Program-made: the position numbers and the translations under genes
From: Henriciella sp.
GTDB lineage: Bacteria; Pseudomonadota; Alphaproteobacteria; Caulobacterales; Hyphomonadaceae
DNA: 42,359 nucleotides
Reading direction: 5' to 3'
Assembly: GCA_013214545.1 (NCBI GenBank)
Contig: JABSQB010000027.1
Coordinates: 1-42,359, forward strand
Shown: positions 24,271-33,111 of the stretch, piece by piece
Layout of the letters: every line of letters begins with the position of its first letter
How positions within the stretch are numbered: position 1 is the first letter of the stretch
Notes under the pieces: generated by a model
Told to the model about the DNA's origin: nothing
The model's database searches: none
Seen by the model: only the letters and a program-made list of their open reading frames with translations

Positions 24271-25254
24271 TTACCCCTGTCCGTTAATCAGCAAGGCGAG
24301 ATAGATATAGATCGGAATCCCGATCGTGACATTGAAGGGGAAAGTCACGCCCAAAGACAAGGTGAGATAGATGGACGGCTTGGCTTCCGGCAAGGCGAGG
24401 CGCATAGCCGCCGGCACGGCGATATAGGACGCCGACGCCGTCAGCGTGATCAACAGCGCCGCATCACCCGGAGGCATGCCGAGAATGTACGCCGTTCCCG
24501 CAGCAATCACGGCCGAAATCAGCGGCATGTACAGGCCGAAACCGACAATGGCTGCTGTGAGTTGGCGCCAGCCCTGACGCAGGCCGCGCCCAGCCGACAA
24601 ACCCATATCGAGCAGGAACAGGCACAACACGCCCTGGAACAAGCCGACAAAGAAAGGTTGAATCGACGCTGTGCCCTCTTCTCCTGCAATCCATCCGATG
24701 GCCAATGCACCAACCAGGACCACGATCGAGGCGTTCAGAAAGACCTCGCGCACCAGCTCGCCCTGCTCTGAACCCGCGACCGGTTCGCTGCGCTTCTGGC
24801 CACGCGACGCGAGGTAGAGCGCGGTAATGATGGCGGGGGTCTCCATCAGCGCCGCAACAGCGACGAGGTGCCCGCCGGAGTCGAGCCCGGAGAGGCGCAC
24901 CGCTTCTGTCGCGGCAACGAAGGTCACGATCGAGATTGAGCCATAATGCGCTGCCGTTGCAGCCGCATTGGTCTGGTCGAGCTTCGTCGTCAGGCGCAGC
25001 AACAGATAAGCGAGCGCTGGGATCAGGAAGGACAAGACGATCCCCGCCAGCAGGACCAGCATGATGTCTAGGGTCAGCGGGTTTTTCGACATCTCGACCC
25101 CGCCTTTAAGGCCGATGGCCATCATCAGATAAATCGCGAGCCCTTTGGCGAAAGCCTCAGGGACGCTCATCTGGGATCGCAGCAAAGCAGCAAACATGCC
25201 CAGCGCAAAAAACAGAATGATCGGCGAAAGAAGGGTCGAAATAGCGACGTCCAA
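24271..25254 (-). CDS. SbtA-family sodium-dependent bicarbonate transporter
   Basis: This 327-residue inner-membrane protein has about ten helices in two inverted halves, the DUF897/SbtA fold, and is slightly shorter than cyanobacterial SbtA. Typical stretches are IGLKGGVEMS, AAHYGSISIVTF (first half) and LLITLTASASYIAVPAAMRLALPEA (second half), which form the ion and substrate site in the known structures. The start is TTG at 25252-25254 with AGGGGG just upstream. It is co-transcribed with the SbtB-like PII protein. In a heterotroph it could supply HCO3- to carboxylases; that role is inference. Confidence 0.85.
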   Translation of the reverse strand: MDVAISTLLSPIILFFALGMFAALLRSQMSVPEAFAKGLAIYLMMAIGLKGGVEMSKNPLTLDIMLVLLAGIVLSFLIPALAYLLLRLTTKLDQTNAAATAAHYGSISIVTFVAATEAVRLSGLDSGGHLVAVAALMETPAIITALYLASRGQKRSEPVAGSEQGELVREVFLNASIVVLVGALAIGWIAGEEGTASIQPFFVGLFQGVLCLFLLDMGLSAGRGLRQGWRQLTAAIVGFGLYMPLISAVIAAGTAYILGMPPGDAALLITLTASASYIAVPAAMRLALPEAKPSIYLTLSLGVTFPFNVTIGIPIYIYLALLINGQG

Positions 25255-25319
25255 GACGGCCCCCTATGCAAGTGCTGTTTGTTTGAGGCCCGATATAGGG
25301 CGCGGATGACGTGTGCCTA

Positions 25320-25346
25320 GACCGCAGTAAACACGGCGGTCTTTTT
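25320..25346 (+). terminator. Orphan plus-strand intrinsic terminator
   Basis: The stem gaccgc/gcggtc (25320-25325, 25336-25341) is followed directly by ttttt. No plus-strand gene ends nearby: sbtA runs away on the minus strand and the TetR gene starts 119 bp later. It may end a small RNA or act as an attenuator in the TetR leader. Confidence 0.55.
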
Positions 25347-25412
25347 GTCGCGCCAGCGCGTTCGCAGCGTCCTAAAGGTCTTGTAAGAAATTCGTGCAAA
25401 TAGAAAAGACAA

Positions 25413-25426
25413 ACGGATCGTTCCGT
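25413..25426. promoter_or_regulatory. Possible TetR autoregulatory dyad
   Basis: acgga-tcgt-tccgt (5 bp arms) lies 40 bp before the TetR start, near where its promoter should be. The dyad is short. Confidence 0.4.
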
Positions 25427-25465
25427 GATAACGGGATTCTCAAGTAGTAGGGTGACAGCGATTAA

Positions 25466-26053
25466 ATGACCGAGAAGAAACTCAAGCGCAAAAAGAGCCA
25501 GCGCAGCAGCGAAGAATCGCGTGCCGCAATCCTCCAGGCCACACGCGAAGAAATGGCCGAAGCAGGCTGGCGAAAATTCAGCGTCGACAAGGTCTCTCGC
25601 CGCGCCAAAGCTTCAAAACAAACGATTTACCGCTGGTGGCCTGCCATCGGAAACATGTGCATGGAAGCGGCGATCGACCTGATCCCCGAGCGCTCCAAGC
25701 TTGGCCGCGATCCGGCAGAGCGGATTGCCGCTTTGATCCAGCCCCTGGAAGACACCACTCGCCAGGGCTCTGGTCACGCCGTCCTGCGCGCCGCGATGAT
25801 TGCCGCGAGTGACGACAAAGACGCCGGCGAGACTTGGCGCAATTGGATGAAAGAGAACATCCGCGCACCTTTGCGTCTGGTTCTCGCTGAAATTGCAGCG
25901 AAAAATGTCGTGCGCCGCGACTTTGATCTTGATGAAGCGGTCGATTTTCTAACCGGGCAATTCTGGTCGCGCGTGATGATCATGCGGGCGCCGCTGCCGG
26001 AAGGCTTTAGCGGCCAGCAGGCGAATGCCTTGCTCGCCGGGCTCGCGCCCTAA
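25466..26053 (+). CDS. TetR-family regulator
   Basis: This 195-residue protein has a basic N-terminus, then the TetR helix-turn-helix (AILQATREEMAEAGWRKFSVDKVSRRAKASKQTIYRWWP) and a helical C-terminal domain of the common TetR_C type (RDFDLDEAVDFLTGQFWSRVMI). It is divergent from sbtA, 211 bp away, and 103 bp before the Gfo/Idh-like gene, so either could be its target. The ligand is unknown. Confidence 0.9.
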   Translation: MTEKKLKRKKSQRSSEESRAAILQATREEMAEAGWRKFSVDKVSRRAKASKQTIYRWWPAIGNMCMEAAIDLIPERSKLGRDPAERIAALIQPLEDTTRQGSGHAVLRAAMIAASDDKDAGETWRNWMKENIRAPLRLVLAEIAAKNVVRRDFDLDEAVDFLTGQFWSRVMIMRAPLPEGFSGQQANALLAGLAP

Positions 26054-26156
26054 ACAACACAGGCCGTCAAAAAACGCCCACGAAGAGACACTCCGCGCCT
26101 TGTGACGGGCCGTGCAACCAGCTATCGCTGACACGCACTCAGGGAGCCGGTCGAGT

Positions 26157-27131
26157 ATGTCAGAAATCCGCATTGCTGTGATCGGCGCGAACCAGCTCGA
26201 CCTCGATCACCGCCACGCCTTGAATGCCCTGTCTGACAGTGGCCGCATCGCCGTTTATGCGCTGGAAACCGACTCGCTCGATGAAGGCCGCGAAGCGCTT
26301 CAGCGGGCGGTTGATCTGAACGCGATTGATGCTGCGATTATTGTGGGACGGCGCAAGAACCTCGCGGCCTGGATCGGCTTTGCGCTAGAAACCGGCTGGC
26401 CCGTCTACACGCCTTATGCGGTGCCCAATACGATCGAAGACATGATTGAGATCCGCCGCGCGGAACAACAGAATGCACCGGCGCTGCTACAGTTTGGTCT
26501 GTCCGCGCGTTTGCATGAATCAGTTGCAGCGGCGCGCTCGAAAGCCGACTCTGGAGAGTATGGGCAGCTCTTGAGTCTCCGCGCTGTTTGCGGCGTCGCG
26601 GGCGTAGAGCCTGATGACAGTGTCCTCTTCGGGCCTGCCGCCCAGCTCGTTGATATTATGCAGCTTTTTGCCGGTCCATTTCAGGATGTCACCGGTTTTG
26701 CCGATCTTGACCGTCGGGAAGACCCAGGGAGCGAGACGAACGTTCTGGCAAGCTTGCGGACGCATTCCGGCGTACTTGCCAATCTGCATACGTCGGCCAC
26801 GCAATGGCGGCCAACCTTCCGACTCGAGCTCGGTTTCGAACGCGGCTATCTCTGGCTTGAGGGTCTCAACAATCAGGAACACGCATTCGGTCAGGAAGTT
26901 CTGGTCTATGCGCGCACCGACGATTCGCAGACCCAGCATGAGACAGTGGACCAGTTCGAAGAGAGCAATGGCGTTCAGATTGCGCTGGAGCAATTCCTGG
27001 CGCGTATCGCCGACCGAACCTTACCTGCTCCAAGCACCAGTCAGGATGCATTCGACACGTTGAACACGATCCAGCGCATTCTCGCTGCAGATCCCATTTA
27101 CGCTCCCATTCAAGAAAGACAGGTTTCATGA
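26157..27131 (+). CDS. Degenerate Gfo/Idh/MocA-family oxidoreductase
   Basis: From ATG 26157, preceded by AGGGAG, this is a 324-residue protein with the fold pattern of Gfo/Idh/MocA dehydrogenases: an N-terminal Rossmann region and a C-terminal beta-sheet domain (GSETNVLASLRTHSGVLANLHTSA). Key family positions look altered. The dinucleotide loop GxGxxG reads GANQLD, the EKP motif reads YTPYAVP, and the catalytic His region reads AAQLVDIMQLF. It may have lost NAD(P) chemistry or bind a different ligand. It overlaps cysQ by 4 bp (ATGA), so translation is coupled. Confidence 0.75.
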   Translation: MSEIRIAVIGANQLDLDHRHALNALSDSGRIAVYALETDSLDEGREALQRAVDLNAIDAAIIVGRRKNLAAWIGFALETGWPVYTPYAVPNTIEDMIEIRRAEQQNAPALLQFGLSARLHESVAAARSKADSGEYGQLLSLRAVCGVAGVEPDDSVLFGPAAQLVDIMQLFAGPFQDVTGFADLDRREDPGSETNVLASLRTHSGVLANLHTSATQWRPTFRLELGFERGYLWLEGLNNQEHAFGQEVLVYARTDDSQTQHETVDQFEESNGVQIALEQFLARIADRTLPAPSTSQDAFDTLNTIQRILAADPIYAPIQERQVS

Positions 27132-27931
27132 CCCTAACCGGCGACACCTTGGCCCGCATCGCGCTCGATGCTGGCGCGCTCATCATGCAGGTCTATGCCA
27201 CAGATTTTAATGTCGACCGCAAAGATGACAGCTCACCTGTGACCGAGGCGGACGAGAAGGCCGAAGCGCTAATCCTCGCAGCTTTAGCCAAGGCCGATCC
27301 AGGCCTGCCGGTCATCGCAGAAGAAGCGGTCGCGGCGGGCAATATCCCAGAACATGGCAATCGCTTTGCCTTGGTTGATCCACTCGACGGAACCAAGGAG
27401 TTCATCAACAAACGCGGCGAGTTTACTGTGAACATTGGTGTTATTGAGAACGGTGTGCCGGTCATGGGCGTGGTCTATGCGCCCGCGCTCAACCGATTAT
27501 TCGTCGCCGACAGCCGCTTCTCCGCCTGGCAGGCCGAAGTCGAACCGGGCGGCGCTTTACCCGACCCCGAAGATCGAAGCGCCCTGCGCATTCGGCGCGT
27601 ACCCGACGCAGGCGTGACAGCCATCGCCTCCAAATCGCACCGGTCCGACGAAACCAATGCGTTTCTCGATACCCAGAACGTCGGCGACATTATTTCGGCG
27701 GGATCATCCCTCAAATTCTGTCTCATCGCGGCGGGTGAGGCCGACCTCTATCCGCGCCACGGCCGCACGATGGAATGGGACACGGCCGCCGGACAGGCCG
27801 TTGCCGAAGCCGCTGGCGCACGCGTCACCGAGACAGATGGCGCTCCGCTACTCTATGGCAAGAAAGAACGCGGTTATGACAACCCGCACTTTATCGTCTG
27901 GGGCGATGTCACACCGCCAGTGCCTGCCTGA
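27128..27931 (+). CDS. cysQ: 3'(2'),5'-bisphosphate nucleotidase CysQ
   Basis: This 267-residue inositol-monophosphatase-fold enzyme removes the 3'-phosphate of PAP (and PAPS), a by-product of sulfate assimilation. The metal-site motifs are present: EE in IAEEAVAAG, DPLDGTKEFINKRGEFTVNIG (the family WDPxDGT equivalent) and EWDTAAGQAVAEAAG. It follows the Gfo/Idh-like gene with a 4 bp overlap. CysQ-type genes are usually near sulfur genes, but none is here. It is cytoplasmic or peripheral. Confidence 0.92.
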   Translation: MTLTGDTLARIALDAGALIMQVYATDFNVDRKDDSSPVTEADEKAEALILAALAKADPGLPVIAEEAVAAGNIPEHGNRFALVDPLDGTKEFINKRGEFTVNIGVIENGVPVMGVVYAPALNRLFVADSRFSAWQAEVEPGGALPDPEDRSALRIRRVPDAGVTAIASKSHRSDETNAFLDTQNVGDIISAGSSLKFCLIAAGEADLYPRHGRTMEWDTAAGQAVAEAAGARVTETDGAPLLYGKKERGYDNPHFIVWGDVTPPVPA

Positions 27932-28042
27932 ACGACGAAACCTGACAGAGAGTTCACGCGGCTAAGGCTCGACAAAGAGACGGATTTCTCCTGAATAGGC
28001 GCTGATGCGCTGCGGGGGCGTTTCTGAGAGACCTTTGTTAGA

Positions 28043-28516
28043 ATGACCCCAGTTAAAGCCGTGACCCTCGCCCTGGGAATAAGCGCGATGACGGCCTGCG
28101 CCAGCACCCCGCTCACCCTCAATGATAATCAAATCGTGCCCGGCGAACGCGTCGGTGACGTCGAAATCGGCATGCCGCTCGATCAGTTGCTTGCTCTGAA
28201 AGGCGTGCCGCGCCAGACCATCCCGATGCGTGGCTCGGCTGCCACCACCTATGTGTTCGACGGTCTGACCGTCGGCGCGCATGATGAAGTCTACTGGATC
28301 ATCGTTCAGGATGCACGCTTCCGCACCGCGCAGGGGATCGCCAAAGGTTCAGAGCAGATCACCACACGCGCGACCTTCGGCGTGCCGGACTGCGTCGTCT
28401 CAAAAACGGACACCACGATCTATGACTATGGCGACATCTATTTCGACGTCGACAATCAGTCCGGCCGCGTCAACCTGATCGGCGTCATGGGCGAGACGCA
28501 AAACTGCGACAGCTGA
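28043..28516 (+). CDS. Small lipoprotein, BamE/SmpA-like pattern
   Basis: This 157-residue protein has a lipobox MTAC with Cys19. The early mature segment PGERVGDVEIGMPLDQLLALKGVPRQT resembles the 'GMs..qv...lG.P' turn of BamE/SmpA-like small lipoproteins, but the match is weak, and the later part (ATFGVPDCVVSKTDTTIYDYGDIYFDVDNQSGRV) is not one I can assign. The function is unknown. It is convergent with the TPR lipoprotein, 8 bp between stops. Confidence 0.72.
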   Translation: MTPVKAVTLALGISAMTACASTPLTLNDNQIVPGERVGDVEIGMPLDQLLALKGVPRQTIPMRGSAATTYVFDGLTVGAHDEVYWIIVQDARFRTAQGIAKGSEQITTRATFGVPDCVVSKTDTTIYDYGDIYFDVDNQSGRVNLIGVMGETQNCDS

Positions 28517-28524
28517 TGTCGCGC

Positions 28525-30318
28525 CTAAAGCTCTGACAGAACCGGACGTCGCTCGTCACCGCCCATCCAGGCCTCATCGAAGAGGCTGCGGGCATAGGCC
28601 TCGGAACGCGCATCGCCTTTGGCTTTGAACGTCTCTGCCAGACCATACAAGGCATAGGCATTGTTCGGTGCCTTGATCAGCGTCTTGAAGAACTCCCGCT
28701 CTGCGCGGTCATACTGGCCGTCTTGCAGAAGCAACATGCCGAGCGTTTGCCGGGTCGGGTAATACCACCAAGTCGGCTCGAAATAGGGAAGCTGGGCTTC
28801 AGCCGCAGCCGCCGACTCGAGCCGATCTATGGCGTCTTTCAGGTTGCCTTCAGTCGCGAGCAAGCGACCTTCCAGTGTCAGTTGAGCCACGTTCTGGATA
28901 CCTGTGAGTGGCGCGAAATAGAGCGTGTCATAGTCCGCGAACCCCGGTGCCTCGGTCAGCATTGAGAGCTTTCCGAGCTCCGCCTTGGCCACCTCAAGAT
29001 CACCCTGACGCGCGAAAACAGTGCCGCGCGCATAGTGCCAGGCAGTCCGCATATAGAGGTGGGGCGCAGCCGGCTCAGCTGCGGCGAGAACCGTATCATC
29101 GCCCGCGAACAGGAGATCGGTAAAGATCGTTGAAGCGGCGATATGCTCCGCCAGAGGGGCTGGCGCTGCTGGATCAAGCACAGCCAGGGCTTTCAGCTTG
29201 CCCGCCATTTCCAGCGCCGTGTCAGCGTCACCTGCAAATTGGGAACTGGCGACGACGAAATGAACATTGTGCGGATGATAGACACTGCCATAGACCGCCG
29301 CATTCTCAGTCGCGGCAATATAGGCTTCGTCAGCCGCGATCGCTGCAATGTTCGAGGCGTGAGACTTCTTCCATTGCCCCAGGCGCAAATAGATGTGCGA
29401 GGGCATATGTACCAGATGCCCAACGCCGAGTTCCTGTTCCAGCAATCGGTCGGCGTAGGCCTCGGCTCGGAACGGGTCGACGGACGACTCTGTGATGTGA
29501 ATATAGAGATGGATGGCTGGCGCAAAATCCAGATCGATCGCTAATGCTTCTTCGATCAGCTCCAGCGTCCGCGCCGTTCGCCCTTTCGGCTCGCGCGCTC
29601 CTGGCTGCCAGTAGTCCCAGGGCTGGGTATCCATATTGGCTTCCGCGGCAAGCGACAGAATGAACTTGTCTTCTGGGAACGCCGCGGCGACCGCGTCCAT
29701 GGCGTCAGCAAAATCGCCAGCATTCTCAACCACTTCGGCGTCATCCTGAATGCTGTACCGGGTATCGAGCGCCTTGATCAGCTTGACCTCTTGCGCGGTC
29801 AGACCATCGAGCCGCGTGACCGCCTCACGCGTTGCGAGCAGGCCTGCAGCGCCGCGCTCGGGCATGTAGGGGATGTTGATATTGCTGCCAAAGGAGAGCC
29901 CTTCGCCCCAGTAGCACATGGCGCAATCTGGATCGACACTTTGCGCCGTTCGAAACGCCGCGATCGCCTCATCATGATTGAAGTTTGCCATATGCGCGAG
30001 GCCGGTATCGAACCAAAGCTGAGCCTCTTCATACTCAGTCGTGATCGGATAGTGAAAATGCGCAATCACATCCTCGGGCAGCGCGAACGGCGCCCCGTAA
30101 TCGAACCCGGGATTGAGACCTGCAGCGGCTTTGAGACTGACTTCAGAGGCCTGCGAGGCGCGACTGCTGCACATGCTCTGCGCGAGGACCACCGGGTCAA
30201 TGAATGGCGGCGATTCCTCCTCGACGCTGGCGGTCTCCAATGGCTCCGGCAACACGCAGGATGCCAGGCTCAGAGTAGCGATCGCGGCCCCGGTTCTCCA
30301 ATAGGTTTTAAATGTCAT
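28525..30318 (-). CDS. TPR-repeat lipoprotein
   Basis: This 597-residue lipoprotein has lipobox LASC with Cys21. Tetratricopeptide-like helical repeats fill the rest: WFDTGLAHMANFNHDEAIAAFRTAQSVDPDCAMCYWGEGLSFGSN near the start, and DGQYDRAEREFFKTLIKAPNNAYALYGLAETFKAKGDARSEA near the end. CAMC in the first repeat and several conserved His-containing stretches (HLVHMPSHIYLRLGQWKKSHASN, YHPHNVHF) are typical of this family, which is found in many gammaproteobacteria and alphaproteobacteria without known function. It is probably in the periplasm, attached to a membrane. Confidence 0.82.
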   Translation of the reverse strand: MTFKTYWRTGAAIATLSLASCVLPEPLETASVEEESPPFIDPVVLAQSMCSSRASQASEVSLKAAAGLNPGFDYGAPFALPEDVIAHFHYPITTEYEEAQLWFDTGLAHMANFNHDEAIAAFRTAQSVDPDCAMCYWGEGLSFGSNINIPYMPERGAAGLLATREAVTRLDGLTAQEVKLIKALDTRYSIQDDAEVVENAGDFADAMDAVAAAFPEDKFILSLAAEANMDTQPWDYWQPGAREPKGRTARTLELIEEALAIDLDFAPAIHLYIHITESSVDPFRAEAYADRLLEQELGVGHLVHMPSHIYLRLGQWKKSHASNIAAIAADEAYIAATENAAVYGSVYHPHNVHFVVASSQFAGDADTALEMAGKLKALAVLDPAAPAPLAEHIAASTIFTDLLFAGDDTVLAAAEPAAPHLYMRTAWHYARGTVFARQGDLEVAKAELGKLSMLTEAPGFADYDTLYFAPLTGIQNVAQLTLEGRLLATEGNLKDAIDRLESAAAAEAQLPYFEPTWWYYPTRQTLGMLLLQDGQYDRAEREFFKTLIKAPNNAYALYGLAETFKAKGDARSEAYARSLFDEAWMGGDERRPVLSEL

Positions 30319-30402
30319 AGTCTCGTCCTCCCTGCGGACGAGTATGCCACAAAACCGCGTTTCATTTAAGCGCAGGGCACTCTCAGCCTCTCTCGCGATG
30401 TC

Positions 30403-31407
30403 CTAAATCGACAGCGTGATCTTGCCGAAATGCTGCTGGCTCGCCTGGTGAGCGAAAGCCGCCGCGATCTCGGTGAGTGGAAAATCCTTGTCGAGCACAG
30501 GCTTGATCCCGTTCGCATCAATCGCGTCAATCATCGCTTCCTGATGCTCACGAGACCCAACAGTAATCCCGGAAACCGTGATGTTCTTGGAGAACAGTGC
30601 CGCCGTTGGCACTTCACCAGAAACGCCCGTCAGCACGCCGATCAACGAGATATGTCCGCCGACACGGCAGGCAGCAATCGACTGCGCCATCGTGCCCGGC
30701 CCACCAATCTCGACGACTTCATCAACGCCGCGACCGCCGGTTAGCTCGAACGCTTTCTTACCCCATTCGGGCGTGTCTTTGTAGTTGATGATATGATCGG
30801 CGCCGAGCGCTTTCAGGCGCTCCAGCTTGGCGTCGGACGAAGAGGTCGCGATGACCCGCGCGCCAGCCGCCTTGGCCAACTGGATCGCGAAAATCGAGAC
30901 CCCGCCTGTGCCCTGTGTGAGCACCCAGTCGCCGGGCTGGACGGTGTTTTCGACAAACATGCCGCGCCACGCGGTCAGCGCCGCGCATGGCAAGGTCGCG
31001 GCTTCCGTGTAGGAATATCCCTCCGGCATGCGCGTAAACGCCTCGGCCGGCATCGCCACCAGTTCGGCGGCAAAACCATCAACGCCATCGCCTGGCACAG
31101 AGGAGAATCCAGCCGCTTGAGGACCGCCATAGAACCAATCGGGGAAGAAGGTCGACAGCACTTTGTCGCCCACCTGAAATCGCGTCACGCCTTCTCCAAC
31201 CGCGACGACATCGCCGGCGCCGTCTGACATCGGAATGCGTCCATCATCGGTCGGGATACCGCCCATGACGACGACGAAGTCATGATAATTCAGAGACGAT
31301 GCGCGCACCCGCACCAGGATCTCACCCGGACCAGCGACCGGATCCGGCCGCTCTTCTATGACGAGGTTTCCGGGGCCTCCCGGCTTTTTTACGGCTGCGA
31401 CTTTCAT
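30403..31407 (-). CDS. Quinone-oxidoreductase-like MDR-family protein
   Basis: From ATG 31405-31407, preceded by GGGAGG, this is a 334-residue medium-chain dehydrogenase/reductase. It lacks the catalytic-zinc residues of alcohol dehydrogenases and resembles NADPH:quinone reductases. The N-terminal domain has SSLNYHDFVVVMGG; the nucleotide-binding domain has VLTQGTGGVSIFAIQLAKAAGARVIATSSSD. It probably reduces quinones or enone substrates with NAD(P)H in the cytoplasm. It stands alone, divergent from the unrecognised gene at 31572. The upstream ORF extension of 23 residues is unlikely to be translated. Confidence 0.9.
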   Translation of the reverse strand: MKVAAVKKPGGPGNLVIEERPDPVAGPGEILVRVRASSLNYHDFVVVMGGIPTDDGRIPMSDGAGDVVAVGEGVTRFQVGDKVLSTFFPDWFYGGPQAAGFSSVPGDGVDGFAAELVAMPAEAFTRMPEGYSYTEAATLPCAALTAWRGMFVENTVQPGDWVLTQGTGGVSIFAIQLAKAAGARVIATSSSDAKLERLKALGADHIINYKDTPEWGKKAFELTGGRGVDEVVEIGGPGTMAQSIAACRVGGHISLIGVLTGVSGEVPTAALFSKNITVSGITVGSREHQEAMIDAIDANGIKPVLDKDFPLTEIAAAFAHQASQQHFGKITLSI

Positions 31408-31571
31408 TCCTGCCTCCCATGGCTGTTCTTCACGCAGGAAGGAAGTTCGGTCGCCGCGGAAGTCAAGCGCGGCCATGTGTTACCCGGCAATGCCGCGCGG
31501 GCACAGGCTGACAGGGACGGCGCTGTGGTGCTAGCACGCATGCAAGAAACCAGTTTCGGCAGGAGGGGCCC

Positions 31572-32594
31572 GTGACGGCACAAGCCATCGCAGCACAAGC
31601 AGATCTGCATCATCAGTACTTTCTCGGACTTCAGCTCATGGTCGCGGTCGAGGAGACCAAGCAGACCGTTTATGACTGGATGTTCCGACTGTTTCGCCGC
31701 CAACATGAAGAGAAATTCCTGTCGAGCTTTGAGAAACTCGGCCTCAGTGATCTGCCCGACGCGGTGGCCTGCGCGCAGTATCATGAGCTCTCCAACAGTA
31801 TGGGCGGGGTCGGCGTCGAGTTCATGCCGGAAAGCGACACCAAAGCCTGGGTTCGGTTTCGCTATCCGCGCTGGATGTATGCCGGCCCTGCGATTTGCGG
31901 CATCCCGGTGGAAGCCAGCCGCGGATTCCTGAATGGCTGGTATGCCCAGAACGGCGTCAGTCTCGACAATCCGCGCCTCGGCTTTGTCTGTGTCTCGGAA
32001 GACGTCACAGGTCAGTTCGGTCTGTGCGGATACTTCAAGGAGTATGATCAGGATCTAAGCCCGGATGAGCGCCTCGTCTTTGCGCCAGATGAGCGCCCAC
32101 CCGCTTTTGATCCGGCCGCTCAACCGGCGCCTCCGGCAACGGAATGGAGCGAAGAACGCCTCGCCAAGGCCAATCGCAATTATGCGATGGAGTATGTGCG
32201 CAATGGCATTCAAGCGCTCATACAGGTGGTTGGCTACGACCGCACTTGTGAGCTGGGGCGTCGCGCGGCGCGGCTCACGGGGCTGCAGAACTATCCGGCC
32301 TTGGCAAGCGCTGTCGACACTCGTGAAGGCGGCGTTCAAGAGGCTGCCGATTTCCTTCAGCGCATCATGACCGGGATGGGCGATGACTGCGTCCTGGAAC
32401 AAGACAACGCACAATCGCGCATCACGCAGACCGGCTTGCGTATTGTCCGCGGCCTGGAGGGTGAGGCGCGAGAAGCCTTGCTCACTTGCTGGGTCGAGAT
32501 CTGGCGCGGCGCTATCGATTCCGGCAGAGCGTTTCTGAATGTGACATGTTCAATCGAGGCTGAGCAGCTGGTTTGGGAGATTGAACCGCGGTGA
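31572..32594 (+). CDS. Protein of unknown function, 340 residues
   Basis: The start is GTG at 31572-31574 with AGGAGG just upstream. I do not recognise a family. The N-terminal half contains a helix (QYFLGLQLMVAVEETKQTVYDWMFRLFRRQHEEKFLSSFEKLGL) and Trp/Tyr-rich stretches (WVRFRYPRWMYAGPAICGIP). A Pro-rich linker follows (ERPPAFDPAAQPAPPATEW), then a helical C-terminal half (NYAMEYVRNGIQALIQVVGYDRTCELGRRAARLTGLQ) ending in an IVRGLEGEAREALLTCWVEIWRGAI segment. The C-terminal half resembles small-molecule-binding or hydrolase-like domains only in a general way. It reads toward rnpB. Confidence 0.75.
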   Translation: MTAQAIAAQADLHHQYFLGLQLMVAVEETKQTVYDWMFRLFRRQHEEKFLSSFEKLGLSDLPDAVACAQYHELSNSMGGVGVEFMPESDTKAWVRFRYPRWMYAGPAICGIPVEASRGFLNGWYAQNGVSLDNPRLGFVCVSEDVTGQFGLCGYFKEYDQDLSPDERLVFAPDERPPAFDPAAQPAPPATEWSEERLAKANRNYAMEYVRNGIQALIQVVGYDRTCELGRRAARLTGLQNYPALASAVDTREGGVQEAADFLQRIMTGMGDDCVLEQDNAQSRITQTGLRIVRGLEGEAREALLTCWVEIWRGAIDSGRAFLNVTCSIEAEQLVWEIEPR

Positions 32595-32625
32595 GTATGC
32601 TCATCAGCACATCGCCCCACAAAGG

Positions 32626-32998
32626 CAAAAGTCCAGACGGCCTGTAAGCCGGGTTCTGTTCCCCCTTGCGGGTTCAGCAGCCATTCCTCTGCGACGTCTG
32701 TTGCCAGGCGCCTGATGCGACACACCCGGGGCGCGGGTTGAAGACGGCCCATGCGCACCCCCTATTCGGTCTTGCTCCAGGCGGGGTTTACCATGCGGGC
32801 CGCGTCGCCGAAGCCCCGGTGGGCTCTTACCCCACCCTTTCACCCTTACCCCGGACCTGCGTCCCGGGCGGTTTGCTTTCTGTGGCACTTTCCCTCGGCT
32901 TGCGCCGGGTGGACGTTATCCACCGCCTTGTCTCCTTGGAGCCCGGACTTTCCTCCAGCAAGCAAGCTTGCCAGCGACTGCCCAGCCGTCTGGAGCGG
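32626..32998 (-). ncRNA. rnpB: RNase P RNA, class A
   Basis: On the minus strand the 5' end, near 32994, carries the P1 strand tccagacggc (32985-32994), which pairs perfectly over 10 bp with gccgtctgga formed from 32632-32641 at the 3' end. Conserved core blocks are aggaaagtccgggctcc near the start, agggtgaaagggtggggtaagagcccaccg in the middle, and the late cagaacccggcttac. After P1 the sequence runs into TTTT, the probable terminator. The RNA cleaves the 5' leaders of precursor tRNAs with the RnpA protein. End positions are estimates. Confidence 0.95.
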
Positions 32999-33111
32999 CG
33001 GATATAGTCGATACTGGTTGGAATCGCCAGCCCCTTGCCCCGACGACTGCATTGTTGGCGGACAGTCAGTATGCTCCCTTGAAACGAGAGACATGATCCG
33101 GGAGCACAAAA

